Source of the DNA: JBAZLV01 sp041650055
Lineage (GTDB): Bacteria > Nitrospirota > UBA9217
DNA length: 18,500 nucleotides
Assembly (NCBI GenBank): GCA_041650055.1
Contig: JBAZLV010000041.1
Location: 1 to 18,500, forward strand
Direction: 5' to 3'
Numbering within the stretch: position 1 is the first letter of the stretch; every line of letters begins with the position of its first letter. Shown one piece after another: positions 1 through 7,036 of the stretch. The translations under genes and the position numbers were made by a program. Below the pieces are notes generated by a model. It did not search any database and had not been told where the DNA came from. It was given only the letters and a program-made list of their open reading frames with translations.

Positions 1-22
1 CTCGTTTGGATTGTGGACTCAT
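1..22 (-). CDS. Start of a gene leaving the window, possibly an IS integrase (7 codons only)
   Basis: An ATG on the minus strand at 20-22 is preceded by an AAGGAGG Shine-Dalgarno (plus 33-39) with a 10-nt spacer. The visible peptide is MSPQSKR. That is far too short to identify by sequence. I recall rve-type integrases of uncultured Gram-negative bacteria that begin in this way, and the repeated motif behind the start supports a mobile element, so a transposase/integrase is my best guess. The strong ribosome binding site is the real evidence that a gene starts here. Confidence 0.4.
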
Positions 23-55
23 CAGAACTAACCCTCCTTTTGGGGGTATAGTTCC

Positions 56-122
56 GGTAACATGCATTATGAGTCAACGATCCTTTTTAAAATGCGGTTG
101 GGTAACATTTATTGTGAGTCAA
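56..122. repeat. Two direct copies of a 22-bp motif
   Basis: Copies at 56-77 and 101-122 both begin GGTAACAT and end TGAGTCAA; the three differences are in the centre. On the minus strand each begins TTGACTCA, which could also serve as a -35 box for the gene starting at 22. They probably are transposase-binding sites, or operators of the leftward gene. Confidence 0.6.
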
Positions 123-161
123 TTCGCATATTCAGGCATAGAATGCTTTTTCTGATTGATA

Positions 162-170
162 TGGTATAAT
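162..170 (+). promoter_or_regulatory. Extended -10 promoter for the M48 protease gene
   Basis: A TGgTATAAT extended -10 element lies at 162-170. No good -35 hexamer is found 16-18 bp upstream, which extended -10 promoters tolerate. Transcription would start near 177 and give a leader of about 190 nt before the start codon at 365. I see no riboswitch or attenuator in that leader. Confidence 0.5.
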
Positions 171-364
171 CTTGAAACAAGCAGGCTCACTGATTGCATG
201 CCTGAGTATGATCAGTATATGCCAAGTCGGGGATAAACAAAAGATCACATTTCAATGAAATGTTTTCTAATTTTTCTATCAGCTGTTTGCATGCCGAGTG
301 TCTTATGAAATCAGAAACAAGATGGTATAGTTATATGCATAATTTCTTTTTTTGGAGGTTCCTT

Positions 365-1171
365 ATGAAACGATATCCGATAATTGCTCTTCTGTTACTG
401 GTCTGTTTTCTCATATCCTGCAAAACAGTTCCCATAACCGGGAGAGAACAGCTTGCATTTATTCCGAGCAGCACTATTCTTCCCATGAGCTTTGAGAATT
501 ACAATGAATTCATTTCCAAGCACAAAACCATTGAAAACACGCCCGAAGCGACGATGGTTACCAGGGTCGGCAAACGAATTCAGCATGCCGTGGAACAGTA
601 TTTTTCTTCACATAACCTGTCTTCCAAACTTGAAGGATACCAGTGGGAATTCCGGCTTGTGGAGGACAAGGAAAAAAACGCATGGTGCATGCCCGGTGGA
701 AAAGTGGTTGTGTACAGTGGAATTTTGCCAATGACCAGGGACGAAAACGGTCTGGCAGTGGTACTGGGGCATGAAATCGCGCATGCGGTTGCAAATCATG
801 GTGATGAGCGAATGAGTCAGGGACTGCTCGTCCAGATGGGCGGCGTTGCCCTTTCAACTGCGCTCGCATCAAAACCGAACGAAACAAACGGGCTGTTTCT
901 CGCAGCATACGGAATAGGCTCGCAGGTCGGCATTCTTCTTCCTTACAGCAGACTGCATGAGTCTGAAGCGGATCATCTCGGGCTTATTTTCATGGCCATG
1001 GCAGGATATGATCCAAATCAGGCCATTAGTTTTTGGGAGCGCATGTCTGCTTCACCGGGACAAAAACCACCTGAATTCCTAAGTTCACATCCCGCAGATA
1101 CGAAGCGAATTAGCAATATAAAAAAGATACTTCCTGAAGCAATGAAATACTATAAACCTGTGACGAGGTAG
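365..1171 (+). CDS. M48 family lipoprotein metalloprotease
   Basis: This is a predicted envelope zinc metallopeptidase of 268 residues, of the kind that degrades misfolded envelope proteins (LoiP/YggG-like). Residues 1-19 form a lipoprotein signal peptide with lipobox LISC and acylated Cys19. The zinc site is HEIAH at 136-140 (two His ligands and catalytic Glu137), and the third ligand is in ESEAD at 199-203. The SSHP segment at 240-243 is also typical of M48. The start at 365 is chosen because GGAGG at 354-358 lies 6 nt upstream and because it puts the signal peptide at the N-terminus. An upstream in-frame ATG at 260 would add 35 residues and bury it. The gene stands alone, converging on groEL. 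Lipidation implies anchoring to the inner or outer membrane; which one is not certain. The substrate is unknown. Confidence 0.88.
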   Translation: MKRYPIIALLLLVCFLISCKTVPITGREQLAFIPSSTILPMSFENYNEFISKHKTIENTPEATMVTRVGKRIQHAVEQYFSSHNLSSKLEGYQWEFRLVEDKEKNAWCMPGGKVVVYSGILPMTRDENGLAVVLGHEIAHAVANHGDERMSQGLLVQMGGVALSTALASKPNETNGLFLAAYGIGSQVGILLPYSRLHESEADHLGLIFMAMAGYDPNQAISFWERMSASPGQKPPEFLSSHPADTKRISNIKKILPEAMKYYKPVTR

Positions 1172-1207
1172 GTCTCATTCTCTCAAGCGCTTATTCTTCG
1201 CAATCAA

Positions 1208-1244
1208 TAAAAAAACCGGCAGAAGATTCTCTGCCGGTTTTTTG
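1208..1244. terminator. Bidirectional intrinsic terminator between M48 gene and groEL
   Basis: The GC stem CCGGCAGA (1216-1223) pairs with TCTGCCGG (1230-1237) around a 6-nt loop. It is flanked by six A on the left (1210-1215) and six T on the right (1238-1243), so it has a U-tract on both strands. It lies between two convergent genes and can serve both. Confidence 0.9.
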
Positions 1245-1267
1245 AAATTCTCAATACACTTTTTTCT

Positions 1268-2911
1268 TTAATACATTCCACCCATACCGCCCATGCCACC
1301 CATACCACCCGGCATAGCCGGCATTTCTGGTTTTTCCTCCGGAAGTTCGGTAATCATCACTTCGGTGGTGAGCATGAGGCTGGCAACGCTCGCCGCATTC
1401 TGGAGTGCGGAGCGGGTTACCTTGGTCGGATCGATGATTCCGGCCTGGAGCATGTCAACATATTCCTCTTTTTGTGCATCGAATCCGAAATTCTGCTTGT
1501 CCGAAAGCTTGATCTTGTCAACAATGACGGATGATTCAAGTCCGGCATTATTCACAATCTGGCGAATCGGTTCTTCAAGCGCTTTTTTCACGATGTTCAC
1601 GCCAATTGCCTCGTCACCCGTGAGTTTCAGTTTGTCAAGCGCCGGGATGCAACGGAGAAGCGCAACGCCGCCGCCGGGAACAATGCCTTCTTCCATGGCT
1701 GCGCGGGTCGCATGGAGCGCATCTTCCACACGTGCTTTTTTCTCTTTCATTTCGGTTTCCGTTGCAGCGCCCACATTGATTACGGCAACACCGCCCACAA
1801 TCTTTGCAAGCCGCTCCTGGAGTTTCTCTTTATCATAATCTGACGTCGTTTCAGCAACCTGTGCCTTGATCTGCTTGACCCGTCCCTGAATTTTTGCAGT
1901 ATCTCCGGCACCTTCAACGATGGTTGTGTTGTCCTTGTCAACGGTGATTTTCTTTGCACGGCCAAGATCGGATATCTTGACGTTCTCAAGCTTGAGGCCA
2001 ATGTCTTCTGAAATGACCTGGCCGCCCGTGAGAATCGCAATGTCTTCAAGCATGGCCTTCCGACGGTCGCCGAATCCCGGCGCTTTCACCGCGCAGACCT
2101 TCAGGGTTCCCCGAAGCTTGTTGACAACCAGCGTTGCAAGAGCCTCTCCTTCGACATCTTCGGAAATGATCATGAGCCCGCGGTCCATTTTTGCCGTTTG
2201 TTCGAGAATGGGAAGGAGGTCCTTCATGCTCGAGATTTTTTTCTCAGAGAGAAGAATGAATGCATCCTCAAGCACGGCGGTCATCTTTTCTGCATTGGTT
2301 ACAAAGTAGGGAGAAATGTACCCACGATCGAACTGCATACCCTCAACGACTTCGAGGCTGGTGCTCATGCTCTTGGCTTCTTCAACGGTGATAACGCCGT
2401 CTTTTCCGACTTTGTCAACAGCTTCAGCAATGAGATCGCCGACCGTGGTGTCGCTGTTTGCGGAGATGCTTCCTACCTGAGCGATTTCCTTTTTGTCGAC
2501 AACCAGCTTGGACATTTTTTTGAGATTTTCGATAACGTTTGCTACTGCCTTTTCAACGCCTCGCTTCACGTCCATGGGATTGGCGCCGGCGGTGACATTT
2601 TTCATGCCTTCGCGGTAAATTGCCTGTGCTAGAACCGTCGCGGTTGTGGTGCCGTCTCCTGCTACATCAGACGTCTTGCTCGCAACTTCGCGTACAAGCT
2701 GGGCGCCCATATTCTCATAGTTGTCTTTCAGTTCGACTTCCTTGGCAACCGTAACACCGTCCTTGGTGATGGTCGGGGCACCGAATTTTTTGTCAATCAT
2801 GACATTGCGGCCTTTCGGGCCCAATGTCGCCTTCACGGCATCCGTCAGGATGTTTACACCCTTGAGAATGCTCGCCCGTGCATCCTGGTTAAACATAAGC
2901 TGTTTCGCCAT
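1268..2911 (-). CDS. groL: Chaperonin GroEL (60 kDa chaperonin)
   Basis: GroEL is the ATP-driven tetradecameric folding chamber of the cytoplasm. The 547-residue product has the usual family length and matches it throughout. It shows the N-terminal equatorial domain with the DGTTTAT nucleotide-binding motif near residues 86-92, the VVEGMQFDRGYISPYF stretch leading into the apical domain, the apical GFGDRRKAMLEDIAILTGG segment, and the C-terminal GGM-repeat tail (GGMGGMGGMGGMY). The ATG follows a GAGGAGG Shine-Dalgarno. It is the second gene of a groES-groEL operon, with a 39-nt gap, and should be repressed by HrcA through the CIRCE element upstream of groES. Nothing is truncated. A single groEL is visible; whether the genome holds others cannot be told. 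Confidence 0.99.
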   Translation of the reverse strand: MAKQLMFNQDARASILKGVNILTDAVKATLGPKGRNVMIDKKFGAPTITKDGVTVAKEVELKDNYENMGAQLVREVASKTSDVAGDGTTTATVLAQAIYREGMKNVTAGANPMDVKRGVEKAVANVIENLKKMSKLVVDKKEIAQVGSISANSDTTVGDLIAEAVDKVGKDGVITVEEAKSMSTSLEVVEGMQFDRGYISPYFVTNAEKMTAVLEDAFILLSEKKISSMKDLLPILEQTAKMDRGLMIISEDVEGEALATLVVNKLRGTLKVCAVKAPGFGDRRKAMLEDIAILTGGQVISEDIGLKLENVKISDLGRAKKITVDKDNTTIVEGAGDTAKIQGRVKQIKAQVAETTSDYDKEKLQERLAKIVGGVAVINVGAATETEMKEKKARVEDALHATRAAMEEGIVPGGGVALLRCIPALDKLKLTGDEAIGVNIVKKALEEPIRQIVNNAGLESSVIVDKIKLSDKQNFGFDAQKEEYVDMLQAGIIDPTKVTRSALQNAASVASLMLTTEVMITELPEEKPEMPAMPGGMGGMGGMGGMY

Positions 2912-2950
2912 AGTAATTCCTCCTCAATCAGTCATTTCAAAAAGTATGTA

Positions 2951-3217
2951 TTAGCTTAATATGCCGAGGACATCCTCTTCCTTGACGATCAGATACTCGA
3001 TATTATCGAGATTGATCTTGGAACCCGAGTACCGGTCAAAGAGAATTTTGTCACCAACCTTAAGTGATTTCACATCTTCACCCACTGCTTCCACTTTGCC
3101 GCTCTGTGGTTTTTCTTTTGCAGTATCCGGAATATACAGACCGCCTGCTGTTTTTTCCAGCTCTGCCGTGTAACTTACAAAAACTCTGTCTTTCAATGGC
3201 TTGAATTTATTACTCAT
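2951..3217 (-). CDS. groS: Co-chaperonin GroES (10 kDa chaperonin)
   Basis: GroES is the heptameric lid that closes the GroEL chamber. The product is 88 residues, slightly short of the 94-97 of well-studied forms but within the family range. The opening KFKPLKDRVFV, the mobile loop around residues 16-36 with GGLYIPDTAKEKP, the GKVEAVGE turn and the end YLIVKEEDVLGIL are all typical. The start is supported by AAGGAG (plus 3226-3231) in front of the ATG. It is first in the operon and lies about 50 nt below the predicted transcription start, directly controlled by the CIRCE/promoter at 3272-3320. Confidence 0.98.
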   Translation of the reverse strand: MSNKFKPLKDRVFVSYTAELEKTAGGLYIPDTAKEKPQSGKVEAVGEDVKSLKVGDKILFDRYSGSKINLDNIEYLIVKEEDVLGILS

Positions 3218-3271
3218 ATATACTGCTCCTTTCCTGTAGTTTTATTAAGATCTATCTTATGGCTTGAATGT

Positions 3272-3299
3272 ATTATAGCAATATATTAGCACTCGTCAA
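3272..3299 (-). promoter_or_regulatory. Sigma-70 promoter of groES-groEL
   Basis: Read on the minus strand, TTGACG (plus 3294-3299) is the -35 and TATAAT (plus 3272-3277) the -10, with a 16-bp spacer. Transcription would start near 3265. The -35 hexamer sits mostly in the loop of the CIRCE inverted repeat, and one CIRCE arm fills the spacer, so bound repressor would block RNA polymerase directly. Confidence 0.9.
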
Positions 3300-3320
3300 G
3301 GGCGAGTGCTAATATATTGC
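3278..3320. promoter_or_regulatory. Extended CIRCE operator (HrcA binding site)
   Basis: The core TTAGCACTC (3286-3294), 9-nt spacer and GAGTGCTAA (3304-3312) match the CIRCE consensus perfectly. The dyad continues outward on both sides without mismatch to 3278 and 3320, giving 17-bp arms rather than the usual 9. HrcA is known to bind CIRCE and repress heat-shock chaperone genes; hrcA itself is not in this window. Confidence 0.97.
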
Positions 3321-3420
3321 CGGCCTTGAAAAATTGCAAACCCTATTTTATGGAATCTTAGTCAATTTTAAGCTGTTTTAGGTTTTTTTAACTGATTTTA
3401 TAAGTTTTACTACGATTTAT

Positions 3421-3452
3421 AAAAAAAAGGCGGAACAAAGAATATTCCGCCT
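3421..3452 (-). terminator. Intrinsic terminator of the ctpA-end gene cluster
   Basis: On the minus strand the stem GGCGGAA (plus 3445-3451) pairs with TTCCGCC (plus 3429-3435) around a 9-nt loop. It is followed by eight U, from the A-run at plus 3421-3428. It lies about 25 nt past the ctpA stop and separates it from the groES promoter. The remaining 3321-3420 is AT-rich with no gene. Confidence 0.9.
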
Positions 3453-3476
3453 CATAAAAAATCCTGTTTAAATAAA

Positions 3477-4856
3477 TTATTTTTCTTTTTTCGCTGAAAC
3501 CGGAATATTCTTGAAAACATCCTCAGCCTTCAATGCCGGTTTCAGAATCTCGAGAGCCTTTTGCAGCTGAATATCGTCCTTGTCGTTTTTGGGAAGAACT
3601 TCAAGGCTGAAATCTTCCTCGGATACGTTCTTTTCTTTTTTCTCTTTTTCTTCCTTCTGTGATTCGTTTTTCAAATGACCCTTCAAGTCCTTTTCGCGAA
3701 TGATGAGATGCGCTGAATCGCCTTCCTTCGGGTTTTTAACTGTTGGTAATTTCACTTCGATATCAGGAGTAATTCCGACATTCTGAATTGAACGGCCATT
3801 CGGAGTATAATATTTTGCTGTCGTGAGCCGGATTCCGCCTCCGCTTTCCAGAGGAAATACCGTTTGGACTGATCCTTTTCCAAATGTCTGCGTCCCCACA
3901 ACAACAGCTCGTTTGGAATCCTGGAGAGCTCCGGCCACAATTTCTGAGGCGCTCGCGCTTCCGGTATTCACCAGTACAACAATCGGATACGGACGAAGGA
4001 CGCCGGATCCGCTGGTCATAAAATCCTTCCGATCGGAAACCTGCCGTCCTTGCAGATACACAACAAGGCTGTTTTTCGGCATGAATTTGTTGCAGACTTC
4101 GACGGATGCATCGAGCAATCCTCCCGGATCATTGCGAAGATCGAGAACAAGTTTTTTTATGCCTTTGGCTTCCAGACTTTTCAGCGCCTTTTCAAGTTCG
4201 GTTGCCGTCTGTCCCTGAAACTGGATGATTTTTATGTATCCGATTTCCCCGTCGATCATGCGCGATTTCACGCTCTGGACCTTGATCACGTCGCGAATGA
4301 TTTTGAATTCACGCGGTTTATCCCAGTTATCGCGGATAATGAGAAGCCTTACCTGGGTGTTCCGCGGCCCTCGCATCTTGTCCACAGCCTGTTCAATAGT
4401 GAGATCCCTGGTCCACTCATCATTAATCTTGAGTATTTTGTCTCCCGCAGCAAGCCCGGCACGGAATCCGGGCGTGTCTTCGATCGGAGCAATGATCGTA
4501 AGCTGCTGGTTCTTCACGCCAATCTGGATACCAACGCCTTGAAATTCTCCCTTGATGTCCATATTCATCTCCTTGAACTGCCGTTCCGTCATATAGGATG
4601 AATGCGGATCAAGATTGGATACCATTCCTTTTAGGGCCCCCTGGATTAATTCTTTGGTTTCCGGATTCTCGACATAATTTCGTTTGACCAGTTCAAGCGC
4701 CTGAGTAAAGGCCTTGAGCTCTTCATACGTATCCGGTTTTGCCTGTACCATTCCCTGGCCGATCAAAACGCCAACCACCAGAATGATTATGGCCATAATA
4801 AAAAATTTCTTTTTGTTAATGCGAATCATATCACCATCCTCCATGTAGTTCTGCAT
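3477..4856 (-). CDS. ctpA: C-terminal processing protease CtpA (S41 family)
   Basis: This periplasmic serine protease cleaves substrates from their C-termini and typically trims envelope proteins or peptidoglycan-hydrolase regulators. It is 459 residues from the upstream ATG. A signal anchor spans about 17-38. The PDZ domain lies at about 101-180 (GVGIQIGV, then PGFRAGLAAGDKIL). The S41 domain contains LDLRNDPGG at 238-246, the nucleophile in GSASASE at 299-305 (by alignment Ser302), and the general base Lys327 in FGKGSV. Residues about 385-459 are a Lys/Glu-rich charged tail not needed for catalysis. Two starts are both plausible: 4856 (AGGAG 7 nt upstream) and 4829 (GGAGG 8 nt upstream, 450 aa, starting MIRINKK). 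It follows the envC-like gene by 65 nt and ends the cluster. Confidence 0.95.
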   Translation of the reverse strand: MQNYMEDGDMIRINKKKFFIMAIIILVVGVLIGQGMVQAKPDTYEELKAFTQALELVKRNYVENPETKELIQGALKGMVSNLDPHSSYMTERQFKEMNMDIKGEFQGVGIQIGVKNQQLTIIAPIEDTPGFRAGLAAGDKILKINDEWTRDLTIEQAVDKMRGPRNTQVRLLIIRDNWDKPREFKIIRDVIKVQSVKSRMIDGEIGYIKIIQFQGQTATELEKALKSLEAKGIKKLVLDLRNDPGGLLDASVEVCNKFMPKNSLVVYLQGRQVSDRKDFMTSGSGVLRPYPIVVLVNTGSASASEIVAGALQDSKRAVVVGTQTFGKGSVQTVFPLESGGGIRLTTAKYYTPNGRSIQNVGITPDIEVKLPTVKNPKEGDSAHLIIREKDLKGHLKNESQKEEKEKKEKNVSEEDFSLEVLPKNDKDDIQLQKALEILKPALKAEDVFKNIPVSAKKEK

Positions 4857-4921
4857 GCTTTTTCTCCTGATTATTCAGCAGAATAAACATCCGTGGATCA
4901 AAAGATATCCTTATAATAAGA

Positions 4922-6094
4922 CTATTTCTTTGCCAGCCAGAGAAGCGGATCCTGTGCTTCTCCGTTCTGTCTGACTTCAAAATACAGTTTTGCTCCTTTC
5001 AAGCTTCCTGTATCGCCTGTCAAACCGATTACCTGACCCCTGGTTACCTTGTCGCCCTTCTGAATATCGAGCCGGGAAAGATTGCCGTAGAGTGTATACA
5101 AACCGCTTCCATGATCCACAATGATCAGTTTTCCATGTCCCTTAAACCAGTCTGCATACGCAACCTGCCCTTCGGAAACCGCTCGTATGGTTTCTCCGAT
5201 CCGGGACTGTATTTCAATCCCTCTTCGAAACACCATAGTACCGAATTTCGGATGCTTTTGCATCCCAAAATGGGTCAGAATGTTTCCTTCAACCGGCCAC
5301 GGGAGATTTTTCCCTCCTCGTGAATCACCACTAGGTGCAACAGATTTCTGCGCAGCGGTTTTTGTTTTTTTCTTTTCTTCCGCTCGTTTGATCATTGCCC
5401 AGAGACTCGCGGATGCTTCCTCCAGTTCCCGCAGGCTCTGCTCATATAACCGTTTTTCTTTTCTGACGCTGGCGAGAATTTCATTTTTTTTCTGCTTTTG
5501 CGTCGTGAGTTCAACAGTTTTTAATTGAACGGTCTGTTTTTGAGAAAGAATATCCGACTTTCGTTGCGCCATTTCGGCCTGTCGTTTTTCGAGCCGTTCG
5601 AGTGTTTCACTGTACTCCCTGACGATTTTGTGATCATACTCCGCAATAACCTGCATGTACTTGACGTGTTTAAAGGCTGAGCCAAGATTCTCTGTTGAAA
5701 AAACAGCGTTCCCTGTCCTGGTCATTTTATAAAGTGCACGAAGACGCCGGCCATAGATATCCTGAAGTGTACTCAATTTCCGGCTGGTCTCAATATACGA
5801 TGCCTCTGCTTCCCGAAGCGCTGTTTCCGCCTGCTTCAGTTGCTTTTGATGGTTGCCCAGTTGGCTGCTTCCTGTCTGGATATCCCGGTCAATTTTATCG
5901 AGTTCTGAAAGAATTGATTTTTCTTTCTTGCTGGCGCGGGTAAGCTCTTTTTTTTTCTCGAGCATTTCCCGATTGATCCGCTCAAGCTCTTTTGAATCGA
6001 CCGGCTCCTTCCCGGCATAGGCAATTCCTGCCTGCATATCCATGCAAAGCCACGCTATCATGGCAAGCAAAACTATCCGAAAATTCTGTGTCAT
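4922..6094 (-). CDS. envC: EnvC-like murein hydrolase activator (coiled coil + degenerate LytM)
   Basis: A 390-residue exported protein with a signal peptide (about 1-27, ending AYA), a long charged coiled coil at about 33-240, and a LytM/M23 domain at about 264-388. In active M23 enzymes zinc is held by HxGxD and HxH. Here HxGxD reads RRGIE, the AHL histidine is Asn (YGNLS), and the last His is Tyr (LYFEVR). All zinc ligands are therefore lost, exactly as in EnvC, which binds FtsX through its coiled coil and switches on amidases. It follows ftsX by 54 nt, supporting that role. No amidase gene is in view. The start is uncertain: ATG at 6094 and GTG at 6103 both lack a clear Shine-Dalgarno, so translation may be coupled. 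It is unlikely to be a peptidase itself. Confidence 0.9.
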   Translation of the reverse strand: MTQNFRIVLLAMIAWLCMDMQAGIAYAGKEPVDSKELERINREMLEKKKELTRASKKEKSILSELDKIDRDIQTGSSQLGNHQKQLKQAETALREAEASYIETSRKLSTLQDIYGRRLRALYKMTRTGNAVFSTENLGSAFKHVKYMQVIAEYDHKIVREYSETLERLEKRQAEMAQRKSDILSQKQTVQLKTVELTTQKQKKNEILASVRKEKRLYEQSLRELEEASASLWAMIKRAEEKKKTKTAAQKSVAPSGDSRGGKNLPWPVEGNILTHFGMQKHPKFGTMVFRRGIEIQSRIGETIRAVSEGQVAYADWFKGHGKLIIVDHGSGLYTLYGNLSRLDIQKGDKVTRGQVIGLTGDTGSLKGAKLYFEVRQNGEAQDPLLWLAKK

Positions 6095-6148
6095 AGGGTG
6101 CACATTGTACGGTATAAAATACTATTGAAAACTATTGAAAAGCCCATC

Positions 6149-7036
6149 TTAATCCAAAAATCTATTTACCGAAATATACCCGCCGACAAACCCAAGAATT
6201 CCTCCGGCCAGGATGATAGACGTTATCGCCATGGGAGGAAGAAAATCAAGTTTGTTCGGCCACGAAAGGAAAAGGACAACATCCTGCGGAAGCAGGTAAA
6301 AAATAGATGCAAGAATGCCGATCGCGAGTGCCGATCCAAGCATGGAAAGCATCATCCCTTCAATAAGGAAGGGGCCCTGAATAAAGCCGCGGGTAGCGCC
6401 GATCCACTGCATGAGCTCAATTTCCTGCCCTCGGGAATAGAGCGCAAGCCTTACAGAATTTGAAATGATAAAAATAACGGAAATCCCGAGCAGAATGGCG
6501 AGTGCGGTTCCCCCGTAGGTAATCCATTGATAGATCCCTTCCAGTATTTTTGCACCGCGTTTCCCATACGCAACATCTTCCACTCCTGGATATTCTGCAA
6601 TCTTTTTTGACAATGCTTCAAGCCGTTGCTCATGGGCAGCGCGAGGATCAATGCTCAATTCATAAGAATCCGGCAGCGGATTGCCTGCCAACCCCTGAAT
6701 AAGCGCCTCGTGTCCCTTCAGTTCTTTTTTGAACATGCCGAGCGCTTCTGTCTTCGGCAAAAATGTAATTTTTTTTATCCCGGGTTCGGTCTTGAGACGC
6801 GCGAACAGGTTGTCCCGTTCGCCAACGCTCAGCCCGTCTTTCAAATACACGGACATTTCAAGCCGGTCACCGAGAGAAAGAACCGCGGGACGAAGATTCA
6901 AAAACACAAGCAGAAAGAAAACAACGATGAGCATGGCCATGCTGATCGTCCCGACAGCGAGAAGATTCACGATACTGTTGGCACGAAGCCCGCGAAATGC
7001 TTCAGCAACAAAAAAGAAGAGTCCGTATCCTTTCAC
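6149..7036 (-). CDS. ftsX: Cell division ABC transporter permease FtsX
   Basis: FtsX is the membrane half of the FtsEX complex, which transmits FtsE ATP hydrolysis to periplasmic hydrolase activators at the septum. The 295-residue product has the FtsX layout: a short cytoplasmic N-terminus, a first membrane segment at about 23-47, a periplasmic extracellular loop of about 125 residues (where EnvC-type partners bind), and three further segments at about 173-195, 223-250 and 267-290. The cytoplasmic stretch RGQEIELMQWIGATRGFI at 202-219 is the conserved FtsE-coupling region. The start is GTG, overlapping the ftsE stop by 4 nt (GTGA) with GGAG inside the ftsE end, so the two are translationally coupled. 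Confidence 0.96.
   Translation of the reverse strand: MKGYGLFFFVAEAFRGLRANSIVNLLAVGTISMAMLIVVFFLLVFLNLRPAVLSLGDRLEMSVYLKDGLSVGERDNLFARLKTEPGIKKITFLPKTEALGMFKKELKGHEALIQGLAGNPLPDSYELSIDPRAAHEQRLEALSKKIAEYPGVEDVAYGKRGAKILEGIYQWITYGGTALAILLGISVIFIISNSVRLALYSRGQEIELMQWIGATRGFIQGPFLIEGMMLSMLGSALAIGILASIFYLLPQDVVLFLSWPNKLDFLPPMAITSIILAGGILGFVGGYISVNRFLD

Larger units (their letters stand above)
1..122 (-). mobile_element. Probable terminal region of an insertion sequence
   Basis: The sequence shows two copies of a 22-bp motif, at 56-77 and 101-122, differing at 3 positions and 45 bp apart. They lie upstream of a minus-strand start codon at 22 that has a very strong Shine-Dalgarno. Repeated motifs at an element end, next to the start of a coding region running out of the window, fit transposase-binding sites at an IS terminus. 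I infer the outer boundary at about 122-134 because the repetition stops there. I recall similar upstream regions in front of IS481/ISNCY-like integrase genes of uncultured bacteria, but no transposase domain is visible here. It could instead be an ordinary regulatory region with two operator copies. Confidence 0.4.

Noticed and set aside
198..236. 12-codon ORF in the leader of the M48 gene, as a leader peptide
   Set aside because: It has no Shine-Dalgarno, no terminator or anti-terminator structure and no run of regulatory codons.
260..364. 35-residue N-terminal extension of the M48 protease
   Set aside because: It would bury the lipoprotein signal peptide, and the ATG at 365 has GGAGG at the right distance.
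1293..2632. Long plus-strand ORFs opposite groEL (and similar ones opposite ctpA, ftsE, leuB, DUF3300 and rhs)
   Set aside because: They are codon-bias shadows of highly conserved genes, with no ribosome binding sites and no recognisable domains.
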